The notes under the pieces were generated by a model that saw only the letters and a list, made by a program, of their open reading frames with translations, searched no databases and had not been told where the DNA came from. This document shows, piece after piece, positions 17,551-25,943 of a stretch of 64,000 nucleotides of DNA (position 1 is the stretch's first letter; the number at the start of each line of letters is the position of its first letter). The DNA comes from Paenibacillus sp. DMB20 (GTDB taxonomy: Bacteria; Bacillota; Bacilli; Paenibacillales; Paenibacillaceae), in NCBI RefSeq assembly GCF_000987955.1, contig NZ_LAZU01000012.1, positions 62,001 to 126,000 of the forward strand, in the 5' to 3' direction. A program made the translations under genes and the position numbers.

Positions 17551-17565
17551 CCTCCGGAAAGGAGG
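17551..17565 (+). promoter_or_regulatory. Shine-Dalgarno-sequestering hairpin
   Basis: CCTCC-GGAAA-GGAGG: the strong ribosome site GGAGG (17561-17565) can pair perfectly with CCTCC (17551-17555). Hiding the ribosome site in this way is typical of type I toxin mRNAs. Confidence 0.6.
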
Positions 17566-17573
17566 TGAGTCAT

Positions 17574-17654
17574 ATGAACATTTCCTTTGGTGAAGTAATT
17601 ACCTTCGGGCTTTTCCTGTTGGCGTTGCTCACTTATCTTGATAAAAGGAAATGA
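17574..17654 (+). CDS. 26-residue hydrophobic peptide, probable type I (holin-like) toxin
   Basis: Encodes MNISFGEVITFGLFLLALLT followed by YLDKRK: a short N-terminus, one membrane-spanning helix and a positively charged tail. This is the architecture of the small 'putative holin-like toxin' peptides of Bacillus and Paenibacillus (TxpA/BsrG-like in general design). It has a very strong AAAGGAGGTGAG ribosome site partly locked in a hairpin, an extended -10 promoter, a downstream terminator at 17743, and a facing promoter that would make antisense RNA over its 3' end. It would act by inserting in the cytoplasmic membrane. No function is proven. Confidence 0.65.
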   Translation: MNISFGEVITFGLFLLALLTYLDKRK

Positions 17655-17770
17655 CCCACTCATAGGTTGGCAAACCGTGGGTCACTTCTTGCAGCAAGAT
17701 ATAGCCCTTGGAGGGAAGAACCCACTCAAGATGTTGTACTGGGGACGGACTGCCATCCGTCCTTATTTCT
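17640..17770 (-). ncRNA. Candidate antisense RNA antitoxin
   Basis: The minus-strand promoter TTGAGG (17800-17805), 17-base spacer, TAAGAT (17777-17782, with TGN extension) would start RNA near 17770. A hairpin TGACCCAC/GTGGGTCA (17652-17659, 17677-17684) followed on the minus strand by TTTCCTTTTAT would end it near 17640. The ~130-base RNA would be fully complementary to the 3' end of the toxin ORF and its 3' UTR, the convergent arrangement of TxpA/RatA and BsrG/SR4. Confidence 0.55.
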
Positions 17771-17775
17771 ATTCT
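17743..17775 (+). terminator. Terminator of the toxin mRNA
   Basis: GGACGGA (17743-17749) / TCCGTCC (17756-17762) followed by TTATTTCTATTCTT. Confidence 0.65.
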
Positions 17776-17844
17776 TATCTTAACATACCCGTTTTTAGTC
17801 CTCAACAAATGATCTGCGGGAGCCGGGGCGCCTTTTTTTCAAAA

Positions 17845-18660
17845 TCACTCGGCGGACCTTGCCGCAGCCGCTTTTTCCTCCCGGTATTTTAACGGAGGTT
17901 TTCCGTACTTGGCCCGGAAGACGCGGTGGAAATACGAATAGCTGGCAAAACCGCAGGTCTCCGCGATTTCCTCGAGAGTCATGGAGCTGTACTTGATGCG
18001 TTCAACGGCCGCATTGAGCCGGATTTCCAGCGCATATTGGATCATGGTCTTGCCGTAACAGGCCTTGAACAGTTGAACGGCGCGCGACAGGCTGAGACCG
18101 GCATGGGCCGCGGCTTCTTCGAGCTTGAACGTTACGGTGGCATGTTCTTCGATGAACCGCTTGAGCCGCAATGCCGTAAATGCGGAACGGTCCGTCGTTT
18201 TCGTCTCGGTGATGGCCCGGTCGAGGCAAAGGCAAAGCCCCCGCAGCAGATAACCGATCAGCTCCGTATTTTCCCCCTCGAGCCCGCGCCTTTTTTCGAG
18301 CAGAAGCTGTCTCCACAAGCCAAGCAGGTGATCGTCGATGCTGATATGGCTCACCTTTTGCCGCTCTAACCTTTTCCACCAGCCGTCAATCCAGGATCCG
18401 TCGCAAAAAATATAATAATCGGCGCTCGATATGCGCCCTTCATTCCCTTCGTCCCTTACTTGCAGCTCGTATTCATCCCCGGGCTTAAGCAGCAGCAGAT
18501 CGCCGGCCTGCAAACGGTATTCTTTGCCGTTGCAATAAACCTCGCAAGACCCTTCGGTTTGCAAACGGAACAAATAGGTAGGAAAGCCGCTCTTATGGCT
18601 GTTGCTAAACGGCTCGTTATGATAGGAGTAACCGCAGATCAGCAGTCTAGCTTCCGTCAT
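17845..18660 (-). CDS. AraC-family regulator (271 aa)
   Basis: N-terminal cupin-like sugar-sensing domain (RLQAGDLLLLKPGDEYEL) and a C-terminal pair of helix-turn-helices (FKLEEAAAHAGLSLSRAVQLF; MTLEEIAETCGFASYSYFHRV) ending in the usual FRAKYGKPPLKYREE. It is divergent from the TIM-barrel isomerase gene and probably activates it through the direct repeats at 18691-18722. The inducer is presumably a sugar or its phosphate. Confidence 0.9.
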   Translation of the reverse strand: MTEARLLICGYSYHNEPFSNSHKSGFPTYLFRLQTEGSCEVYCNGKEYRLQAGDLLLLKPGDEYELQVRDEGNEGRISSADYYIFCDGSWIDGWWKRLERQKVSHISIDDHLLGLWRQLLLEKRRGLEGENTELIGYLLRGLCLCLDRAITETKTTDRSAFTALRLKRFIEEHATVTFKLEEAAAHAGLSLSRAVQLFKACYGKTMIQYALEIRLNAAVERIKYSSMTLEEIAETCGFASYSYFHRVFRAKYGKPPLKYREEKAAAARSAE

Positions 18661-18690
18661 GGCTTCATCTCCTCCCTAAATAGTAAGCAA

Positions 18691-18722
18691 ATAGTTCATG
18701 TTGCAGCAATATAGTTTATGTT
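18691..18722. promoter_or_regulatory. AraC-type direct-repeat operator
   Basis: ATAGTTCATGTT (18691-18702) and ATAGTTTATGTT (18711-18722), exactly 20 bases apart (two helical turns), lie in the divergent spacer between the AraC-type gene and the isomerase. This is the usual geometry for AraC half-sites. Confidence 0.65.
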
Positions 18723-18797
18723 CATTTTAGCTTACTTTCGTTTATGATGGTACCAGATAGAGCATTGAACTTAATCTTTGAATCGAGGTGTCCTTCC

Positions 18798-19571
18798 ATG
18801 AGAAGAATGGGGATCGGATTGCAAATGTATACGCTTCGCGACGAAACGGCGCAGGACTTCCGCGGCACGCTCCGGAAAGTGGCGGAATTGGGGTATGAAG
18901 GCGTGGAGTTCGCGGGTTACGGCGACATTCCGGCCGAGGAAATGAAAGCGCTCCTTCAGGAGCTTGGTCTGCAAGCCATCGGCAGCCACGTGGGGCTGCA
19001 TCTTCTTCGCGAAAATCTCCAGAAGGAGATCGATTACCTGAAAACGATCGGCGCGAAATATATGATGTGTCCTTATGTGGCACCGGAAGACCGCGAGAGC
19101 ACGGAGGATTGGGTGAACCTGTTTGCGTTTTTGGAGGAAGCGGGGGCCGAAGCAAGAAAGCAGGGATTGATCTTCGGTTACCACAATCATGATTTCGAAT
19201 TTAAACACCATGTGGGCGAATCGTTCGTTTTCGATGCCATGTATGAAGCGACGCCGCCGGAAGCCGTACAGGTGGAAATGGACGTATGCTGGGTGCAGTT
19301 TGCGGGGCAGGATCCGCTGGCCTACATTCCGAAATACGCCGGCCGTTTGCCGCTTTTGCACCTGAAAGACTTCAGCAAAGACGAGCAGGGGAACATGAAG
19401 ACGCTTGAACTGGGCCAAGGCACGGTGAATCTTCCGGCCGTCATTCAAGCCGCTTCGGATGCAGGTACCGAGTGGCTGATCGTGGAGCAGGACGTCTGCC
19501 AGAATCCGCCGCTCCAAAGCATTGGGAACAGCATGGCCTGGCTGAAGCAAAACTATCTGAACCAATTTTAG
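18798..19571 (+). CDS. Sugar phosphate isomerase/epimerase, TIM barrel (257 aa)
   Basis: Xylose-isomerase-like TIM-barrel enzyme (AP endonuclease 2 superfamily), acting on a sugar or sugar-like ketone. Metal ligands are expected in FAGYGD-, YHNHDFEF-, EMDVCWVQFAG- and LLHLKDF-type motifs, all present. ATG 18798 has GAGGTG upstream; the longer in-frame extension starts within the promoter region. It is followed 34 bases later by a Gfo/Idh-type dehydrogenase, the standard partner in sugar or inositol-type catabolism. The exact substrate cannot be read from sequence. Confidence 0.85.
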   Translation: MRRMGIGLQMYTLRDETAQDFRGTLRKVAELGYEGVEFAGYGDIPAEEMKALLQELGLQAIGSHVGLHLLRENLQKEIDYLKTIGAKYMMCPYVAPEDRESTEDWVNLFAFLEEAGAEARKQGLIFGYHNHDFEFKHHVGESFVFDAMYEATPPEAVQVEMDVCWVQFAGQDPLAYIPKYAGRLPLLHLKDFSKDEQGNMKTLELGQGTVNLPAVIQAASDAGTEWLIVEQDVCQNPPLQSIGNSMAWLKQNYLNQF

Positions 19572-19605
19572 AACCAAGACATTCAACAAAGGAGATTACA
19601 CCCAT

Positions 19606-20624
19606 ATGAGTAAAATTAAAGTAGCTGTCCTCGCTGCGGCGCGATTGCCCAGCGCAGGCACATTCCCGAATATGCCGCTAACCCCAACGTTGAGCTGGTT
19701 GCCTTCGCCGATCCGGTAAAGGAACGCGTGGAGGAAATCGCCGCGTTGTACGGCGGAAAAGCATATACAAGCTACGAAGAGCTGCTGAAAAACGAAAAGC
19801 TGGATGCGGTTAGCGTCTGTACGCCGAACTATCTTCATGCGCCGATGAGCATTGCTGCAGCGAATGCCGGCCTGCATGTTTTGGTTGAAAAGCCGATGGC
19901 AACGACGGCGGAGGAAGGGGAGCGGATGATTGAGGCGGCCCGCAAAAACGGGGTGTACCTCATGGTCGGCCACAATCAGCGCCTGATGCCGCCGCATGTC
20001 AAGGCGAAGGAAATCCTTGATTCCGGCAAGCTGGGTAAAGTGCTTACCTTCCGCACTTCGTTCGGGCATCCCGGTCCGGAGAGCTGGAGCGTCGACGGGC
20101 GGGACAGCTGGTTTTTCCGCAAGGAGGAAGCGGCCATGGGCGCCATGGGCGATCTCGGCGTGCATAAATCCGACTTTATCCGTTATTTGCTTAATGACGA
20201 GGTCGTGGAGGTTGCGGGCTTTATCGGCACGATCCACAAGGAAGGAACCGACGTGGACGACAACGCGACCTGTATCGTCCGCATGAAGAGCGGCGCCGTC
20301 GGCACGCTGATGGCCAGCTGGACGCATTATAAAGGCGGCGACAACGGCACCGTGGTATGGTGCGAGAACGGCGTGATGAAGATCGGTACCGTAAACGGCG
20401 ACGAGGTCATTGTCGAGCTGACGGACGGAACGGTCGAGACCTACAAGGTCGGCGCCATGGCGACCAACGAGAAACAGGTGCCGAGCGGCGTGATCGATGC
20501 GTTCGTGGAATCGATTCTCACGAATACGCCGCCGTCGATTTCCGGCGAGGAAGGCTTGCGTTCGCTGAACGTGATCCTGGGGGCGTTTGAGTCCCAGGCA
20601 GCCGGGAAAATCGTGAAGCTGTAA
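19606..20624 (+). CDS. Gfo/Idh/MocA-family NAD(P)-dependent oxidoreductase, 5' frameshift
   Basis: Sugar or cyclitol dehydrogenase. After ATG 19606 (AAAGGAGA upstream) the frame reads MSKIKVAVL and breaks at about 19633, where GCTGC stands for GGCTGC. With one added G it continues GCGAIAQRRHIPEYAANPNV, giving the nucleotide-binding G-x-G-x-x-A motif, then VEKPMATTAEEG (the EKP motif) and GDLGVHKSDF with the catalytic-site His/Lys region. The corrected product is 339 residues, normal for the family. It pairs with the upstream TIM-barrel isomerase. Confidence 0.85.
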
Positions 20625-20668
20625 CGGCATAAAAGGCTAAAAAACACATACGGCCATGAGCATATGAG

Positions 20669-20722
20669 AACCCCCGTTTCCGGACCGCTGGCAATGCTAA
20701 GCGGCTAGGGAACGGGGGTTTT
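20669..20722 (+). terminator. Rho-independent terminator after the oxidoreductase
   Basis: ACCCCCGTTTCC pairs with GGGAACGGGGGTTTT; an inner CCGCT/AGCGG stem lies between. Confidence 0.75.
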
Positions 20723-20736
20723 GTTAACGTCCGCCT

Positions 20737-20889
20737 GTCCTCGGCTTCGGAATGATGGCCCAGCATGTGATAGCAGTAGAGAAAAATCGGTCTTTGGCAT
20801 AATTCCACGATTGATTCGAATTTTTCGATATCACCCTCCACTACGTCAGCTATGGCCTGACGTAGTTCGGTATCATCAAAGCCCCTCAA
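20737..20889 (-). pseudogene. Truncated ECF sigma-factor remnant (first ~51 codons)
   Basis: The minus strand from ATG 20889 reads TELRQAIADVVEGDIEKFES and then PIFLYCYHMLGHHSEAED, the start of region 2 of an ECF sigma factor. It runs straight into the terminator at 20722 with no region 4. It is probably a fossil left by a deletion. Confidence 0.5.
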
Positions 20890-21042
20890 CCCCTTTCACC
20901 CCATACAATGAATGATCCGCACCCAAACGTGGCATTTAAAACAATTCGCAAGTATAACGTCGGATTTATCCCCGTCAAAATGAAACAAACCATTTACTCT
21001 TCCGGGATGAATATTCTAAGATAGATTCTAAAACTGCCGGGC

Positions 21043-21056
21043 TGCAAGCGCTTGCG
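21043..21056. promoter_or_regulatory. Candidate CcpA (cre) site before the two-component operon
   Basis: TGCAAGCGCTTGCG contains a perfect palindrome and matches the cre consensus (TGNAANCGNWWNCA) at all but the last position. It lies 66 bases before the kinase gene, consistent with carbon catabolite repression of this sugar-uptake cluster. Confidence 0.5.
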
Positions 21057-21121
21057 GCGTACAGCCGCCGTCCGAAAACAAGGTTCCCCGGCATCGGGCA
21101 CATAAGGAGTGAGGTGAAAAC

Positions 21122-22894
21122 ATGAAGAAATGGCTGGGCAGATCGCTGAAGCACAAGCTGTCGCTCCTGATCATCATTGCGACGATGGTTCCGCTTCTGT
21201 TCCTTGGTTTGTTCTCCTACAACATGGCGGGCGGCATTACCGAGGAGAAAGCCAAAATATCGGGAATGAACACCCTGCGGCAGCTGGAGGCTTATCTGGT
21301 TACCATGGTCAAGGACGTGGAGAACATGTCCATTTTTCTGATCGGGCACAGCGGGGTGCAAAGCTATCTGAAATCCCCGGAGAGGGAAAGCAATTACACG
21401 CAGCAGACGTCCATCATCAGTTTTTTGACGAATTTGGCGTTTTCGAAGGAGTATATCGCCAACATCATCATTGAGCCCCTCGGCGCCAAGCAGCCGATTT
21501 CCCATAAATCGCTCATACGGTCGGAGTTCCGCGACATTACGGAGGACATTCCCGAGTACTACAAGGAGCGTCCCAAGTGGTGGTCTTACGTCCACCGGCA
21601 GTGGACGTCGGACGGAATGCGGCGGGTGATCACGCTGGCTCGCCCGATCCGAAGCACGGACAAGTACAAGCATATCGGGAAGGTGCAGATCAATATCGAT
21701 CAAGGGGTCATCGCTTATCAGGTCCGGCAGGCGGCGCTTGAGAAAAGCGGGTTCGTGCTGCTTCTGGACGAGCAGGACCGGATTATCGCGGGTCCGCCCG
21801 ACGTGGAGGCGAATACGAAATTGTCCGCGTTGTATCCGGGGATGAAGCCGATGGATGGCGAGAGCGGGACGCTGAATTACGGCGAAGGGCAGGACAAGAA
21901 GACCGTGCTTTACAAATCGGTGGAAGGGGTGAACTGGAAGCTCGTCGGCATGATTCCGGCCGAGGAATACCGTTCGCAGAACCAGTATGTGCTGACCCTG
22001 ACCGCCGTCGCCGTTACCGTTGCCGGGCTTCTCGTCATCATTCTTGTCGTTTTTTTGATCCAGAAAATCACGAAGCCGCTGACCGTTCTGGCCCGATTCC
22101 TGAAAAACTCAAGCCCGGAGGAACCGCTGCCGGCCATTCCCGTCACGACGATCGATGAGGTGGGGCAGCTTGTCATCAGCTATAACCGGCTAAACTCACG
22201 GATCGTGAAGCTGACGGAGGAGGTCAAGCTGAACGAATCGCTTAAGAAGGAAGCGGACATGCAGGCTTTGCAGGTGCAGATCAATCCGCATTTTTTATAT
22301 AACACCCTTTCGTCCATTCAATGGCTTGCCCTGATGAACAAAGACGGCAAAATCGCCGAAATGGTCGGATCGCTGAGCGATTTTCTAAGGTTCAGCCTGA
22401 ATAACGGCCAGGAATACTGCACGGTCCAGCAGGAGATGGAGCATGTCCGGAATTACGCGAACATTCAATCGATCCGCTACCCGGATAAGCTGAGGCTTGA
22501 AGTCGTGATGGAGGATCCTGTACGGGAACAGACCATGCTGAAGCTGCTGCTGCAGCCGCTGGTCGAGAATGCGCTGCAGCACGGGATTTTGAAAAGGGAC
22601 GGCCTGGGCATCATCCGGATTTATGCCAATCGTGAAGAAGAAGGGATTCATTTTACGGTCGAGGACGATGGAATCGGCATGAGCGGCGAGCGCTTGTCCT
22701 GGCTTAAGGCCCGGCTTGGCGAGCCTCCGTCCCAGGAAAAGGAACGGCCTGCCCAAGGCGGATTCGGCCTGCGCAATGTCAATAACCGGCTTCAGCTTCA
22801 CTACGGGAAGGAGTCCGGTCTTGAAATCGAGAGCACAGAAGGCCAGGGGACGCGGGTAAGCTTTACGATTCCGGAACCAGGCGCCGATGGTTAA
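21122..22894 (+). CDS. YesM-type sensor histidine kinase (590 aa)
   Basis: Membrane sensor kinase of a sugar-sensing two-component system. The layout is an N-terminal membrane helix (residues ~12-33), a large extracellular domain, a second helix (~295-315), HAMP, and a His_kinase domain with the phospho-acceptor His390 in QVQINPHFLYNTL. The ATP-binding N- and G-boxes are LVENALQHG and GIGMSGERL/GGFGLRNVNNRL. The response regulator follows by 33 bases and a complete sugar ABC importer after that, so it probably senses the imported sugar and induces the importer. Confidence 0.92.
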   Translation: MKKWLGRSLKHKLSLLIIIATMVPLLFLGLFSYNMAGGITEEKAKISGMNTLRQLEAYLVTMVKDVENMSIFLIGHSGVQSYLKSPERESNYTQQTSIISFLTNLAFSKEYIANIIIEPLGAKQPISHKSLIRSEFRDITEDIPEYYKERPKWWSYVHRQWTSDGMRRVITLARPIRSTDKYKHIGKVQINIDQGVIAYQVRQAALEKSGFVLLLDEQDRIIAGPPDVEANTKLSALYPGMKPMDGESGTLNYGEGQDKKTVLYKSVEGVNWKLVGMIPAEEYRSQNQYVLTLTAVAVTVAGLLVIILVVFLIQKITKPLTVLARFLKNSSPEEPLPAIPVTTIDEVGQLVISYNRLNSRIVKLTEEVKLNESLKKEADMQALQVQINPHFLYNTLSSIQWLALMNKDGKIAEMVGSLSDFLRFSLNNGQEYCTVQQEMEHVRNYANIQSIRYPDKLRLEVVMEDPVREQTMLKLLLQPLVENALQHGILKRDGLGIIRIYANREEEGIHFTVEDDGIGMSGERLSWLKARLGEPPSQEKERPAQGGFGLRNVNNRLQLHYGKESGLEIESTEGQGTRVSFTIPEPGADG

Positions 22895-22927
22895 GGTTTT
22901 ACGGATTGGAAGAGAAGGGAGAGAAAC

Positions 22928-24514
22928 ATGATGAAAGTGCTGATCGTGGACGACGAGGTCATCATCCGCACGGGATTAAGCACGGTGATCGACTGGCAGG
23001 GCAGCGGCTTTACGGTGCTTGAGCCTGCGGTTTCGGCAGAAGAGGCGCTGAACCGAATGCCGGAGGAGGAGCCGGATATCGTGTTTACGGATATTCGGAT
23101 GACGGGTCTCAGCGGCATCGAGTTGGCTCGGGAGATCCGAAAGGCATGGCCCGATACGGAGCTGATCGTGATTTCGGGTTTTGACGAATTTGCCTATGCC
23201 CAGCAGGCGATGCGGGAAGGCGTGAGCGAATACCTGCTGAAAACAAGCCGGCCGGACGAAGTCATTCAGGCTGCCATGCGGGCAAAAGACCGGATCGAGC
23301 AGCGCAGGCAGCTGGAGCGGCAGGGCAAGGTTCAGGAAGAAGCGGTAAACCGCGGCTTTCTGAGAAGAGTGCTGGGTTCGTCATCCCCGCCGGACGAAGG
23401 GACGGTGACGGAGCTGCTGAGCCGGTATCCCGGCCTTCGGGTGACACCCGGCAAGCATCATTTGCAAATCGGGATGATTAAGTTGAAGGTTGACCCTAAG
23501 AGCCAGGAAATAGCCGGGGTTTCAGAGGAGCTGTACCGGCTGTTGGGCGATAAACTGAGCGATCTTCTATCCTGCAGCTGCGAGTGGCTGCAGTGGAACG
23601 AATCCATGCTGCTTCTGGCCAGAATCGACGGGGATCCGGTTTGGTCCTCCGCCCGTCTGGAGTCCGCGGTTCGGAAAGCGGGGGAGGAACTGGACGTTCA
23701 GACCTTTACGGCCTGCGGACAACCGGTGGGCGAGGCGCGCCAGCTCAGGCTGGCTTTTGAAACCGCCGCTGAGGCGGCTTCTTACGAATGGCTGCTGGAT
23801 GGACGCGGGCATGTCTTTTATGAAAATATTTGCGATCGCAAAGGCGTCAGATCGTTATGTACGCTGGAAGAGGAGAGGGAACTGGCGGGTTGGCTCCGTT
23901 CCGGGGACGCGGAAAAGCTGCGGGCCGGAGTAACCCATCTTGTTGAACGCGTCCGTTCGGATCCTGAAGCGACGCCCGAGTCGGTTCAGGCATATTTTCA
24001 GTCGCTGATCGTATCGGGGCAGCGCTGGCTGGAACGGGCCGCCCTCTCGGTCGGCCGCGCCTGCGAACCGCCGGGCCCAGACGCTCCGGTCATGGCGGGT
24101 CTGTCGAAACAGCCGGATTGCGTCCTGTTTGAATACTTCGAAGACGTCATGGTGCAGTATGCCGGGCTTGTCAACGGGGCGAATCCTGTTCAGCGGGCGG
24201 CGGCTTATATCCATGAGCATCTGGATCAAGGGCTGTCCTTGCAGCAGGTAGCCAAACATGTGCACATGAACCCGAACTATTTCAGCGAAATGTTTAAAAG
24301 GGAGACCGGCCAAAACTATATAGAGTATGTAACCCGGGCCAGAATGCGCAAAGCCATGAGCCTCCTTACCGAAACGCCGGCCAAAATCAGCGAGGTGGCG
24401 AACAGCGTCGGCTATGAGGATTTGAAATATTTTAACCGGCTGTTTAAAAAATTCACGGGCGTTACGCCTTCGGAATATCGGTCGAAAACCGAAAATCGTC
24501 CCTCTATCGACTGA
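22928..24514 (+). CDS. AraC-type response regulator (528 aa)
   Basis: Receiver domain at the N-terminus (VLIVDDEV; phospho-acceptor Asp55 in VFTDIRM; conserved Lys in LLKTSRP). A long linker is followed by two C-terminal AraC helix-turn-helices (LSLQQVAKHVHMNPNYFSEM; AKISEVANSVGYEDLKYFNR). It is the partner of the preceding YesM-type kinase and probably activates the following importer genes. The ATG at 22928 is followed by another at 22931; either could be used. Confidence 0.92.
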   Translation: MMKVLIVDDEVIIRTGLSTVIDWQGSGFTVLEPAVSAEEALNRMPEEEPDIVFTDIRMTGLSGIELAREIRKAWPDTELIVISGFDEFAYAQQAMREGVSEYLLKTSRPDEVIQAAMRAKDRIEQRRQLERQGKVQEEAVNRGFLRRVLGSSSPPDEGTVTELLSRYPGLRVTPGKHHLQIGMIKLKVDPKSQEIAGVSEELYRLLGDKLSDLLSCSCEWLQWNESMLLLARIDGDPVWSSARLESAVRKAGEELDVQTFTACGQPVGEARQLRLAFETAAEAASYEWLLDGRGHVFYENICDRKGVRSLCTLEEERELAGWLRSGDAEKLRAGVTHLVERVRSDPEATPESVQAYFQSLIVSGQRWLERAALSVGRACEPPGPDAPVMAGLSKQPDCVLFEYFEDVMVQYAGLVNGANPVQRAAAYIHEHLDQGLSLQQVAKHVHMNPNYFSEMFKRETGQNYIEYVTRARMRKAMSLLTETPAKISEVANSVGYEDLKYFNRLFKKFTGVTPSEYRSKTENRPSID

Positions 24515-24588
24515 ATTTTGTCCCCTACGGGCTCGGGGCCTCCTCTTCTATACTTGGGTTATTCAAGGAACTCTAAGGAGGATTGACC

Positions 24589-25905
24589 ATGAAATCAATG
24601 CGTAAAATGGGTTTGATGCTGCTGGTGCTGACGATGGTTTTGGCAGGTTGCGGAAAAAGCGAGCCGAAAACTGAAACCGCTAACAAAGGGGATAAGGTGA
24701 AGCTGACGATCTGGCACAATTTTGCGGGCGATGACCTCAGGGCCAAAACGGTGCGCAGCTTCATCGACCAGTTCGCCCAGGAAAACCCGAACGTCGAGCT
24801 GGATGCCCAGGCGATTCCGCCGGACGGGTACCGTCAGCGCCTCAGCACGGTAGCGGCGGCGAATGAGCTGCCGGATTTGTTTTTCGTTTATGCGGGCAGC
24901 CAATCCGCCGAATTGTACAAAGCGGGACTGTTGCAACCGATTACAGACGTGATGGAACAGCATCCGGAGTGGAAGGACAAGTTCTTTGAGGGTGCCTTTG
25001 ATCCTTTCAGATTTGAGGAGAACGAAATTTACTCGGCACCGCTCGGCATGTCGGCCACCTCGATCCTGTATTACAACACGGAGTTGTTCGAGAAGCATAA
25101 CGTGAAGGTGCCGACAACCTGGGAAGAGATGATGACGGCGGTCAAGGCGTTTAACGAGAAGGGCATCACGCCGATTGCGCTCGGCAACAAAGCCCCTTGG
25201 GTAGCACAATCCACGATTCTCGGATCGCTTGCGGACCGGGTGACCGGCACGGAATGGTTTAAAAACGCGGTAGCGCAGAAAGACGCCAAGTTTACCGATC
25301 CCGAGTTCGTGAAAGCCCTGGGATACTTCAAGGAGCTTGTGGACAACAAAGCCTTTCAGGAAGGCGCGAACAGCATAGACAATACGCAGGCGGAGCAGTA
25401 TTTCGTTCAGGGGAACGCCGCCATGATGATCAGCGGAGCCTGGACGCTTACGAATCTTGCCGCTTCGGCAACCGATGAGCAGATGAAAGCGATCGATGTC
25501 ACGGTGCTGCCGTCCATCCCGGGAGGCAAGGGCGACCCGAACACGATTTCCGGCGGAGCGGGAGGAGGTCTCGCACTCAGCAAGCGGACCGAAGGTGCAG
25601 CTAGGGAGGCAGCGTTGAAGCTGCTGTACACCGTCAGCGGACCGGAAGCCCAAAAGGCGATTGCCGAGAGCAACTCCATGGTGATGTACGATACGGAAAT
25701 CGACGAAGCCAAAGTCACCCCGCTGTATTACAAGGCATTTAATCTGGTCAAGAAAACGGGCATTACTCCGGTATACGATGCATATTTATCCGCGGAAGCC
25801 GCCGATGTGATCAATAACGGCCTGCAGGAGCTGATGATGGGCGGAGCGCCGGAAGGCATAGCGAAAAAGCTTCAGGATGCGCAGGCCCGGTCTGCCGCTC
25901 AATAA
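24589..25905 (+). CDS. Sugar-binding lipoprotein of an ABC importer (438 aa)
   Basis: Extracellular solute-binding protein, family 1. The signal peptide ends in the lipobox LAGC (MVLAGCGKSEPK). The mature part starts with VKLTIWHNFAGDDLRAKTV and contains QYFVQGNAAMMISGAWTLTN. ATG 24589 is chosen because TAAGGAGG lies 7 bases before it. Located between the two-component genes and two permeases. The downstream mannosidase, ROK kinase and mannose-6-phosphate isomerase suggest a mannose-containing oligosaccharide as the substrate; that is inference. Confidence 0.9.
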   Translation: MKSMRKMGLMLLVLTMVLAGCGKSEPKTETANKGDKVKLTIWHNFAGDDLRAKTVRSFIDQFAQENPNVELDAQAIPPDGYRQRLSTVAAANELPDLFFVYAGSQSAELYKAGLLQPITDVMEQHPEWKDKFFEGAFDPFRFEENEIYSAPLGMSATSILYYNTELFEKHNVKVPTTWEEMMTAVKAFNEKGITPIALGNKAPWVAQSTILGSLADRVTGTEWFKNAVAQKDAKFTDPEFVKALGYFKELVDNKAFQEGANSIDNTQAEQYFVQGNAAMMISGAWTLTNLAASATDEQMKAIDVTVLPSIPGGKGDPNTISGGAGGGLALSKRTEGAAREAALKLLYTVSGPEAQKAIAESNSMVMYDTEIDEAKVTPLYYKAFNLVKKTGITPVYDAYLSAEAADVINNGLQELMMGGAPEGIAKKLQDAQARSAAQ

Positions 25906-25943
25906 CTTAACAGTGATGCACGCAGAAGAGAGGAGGCCCGCTC

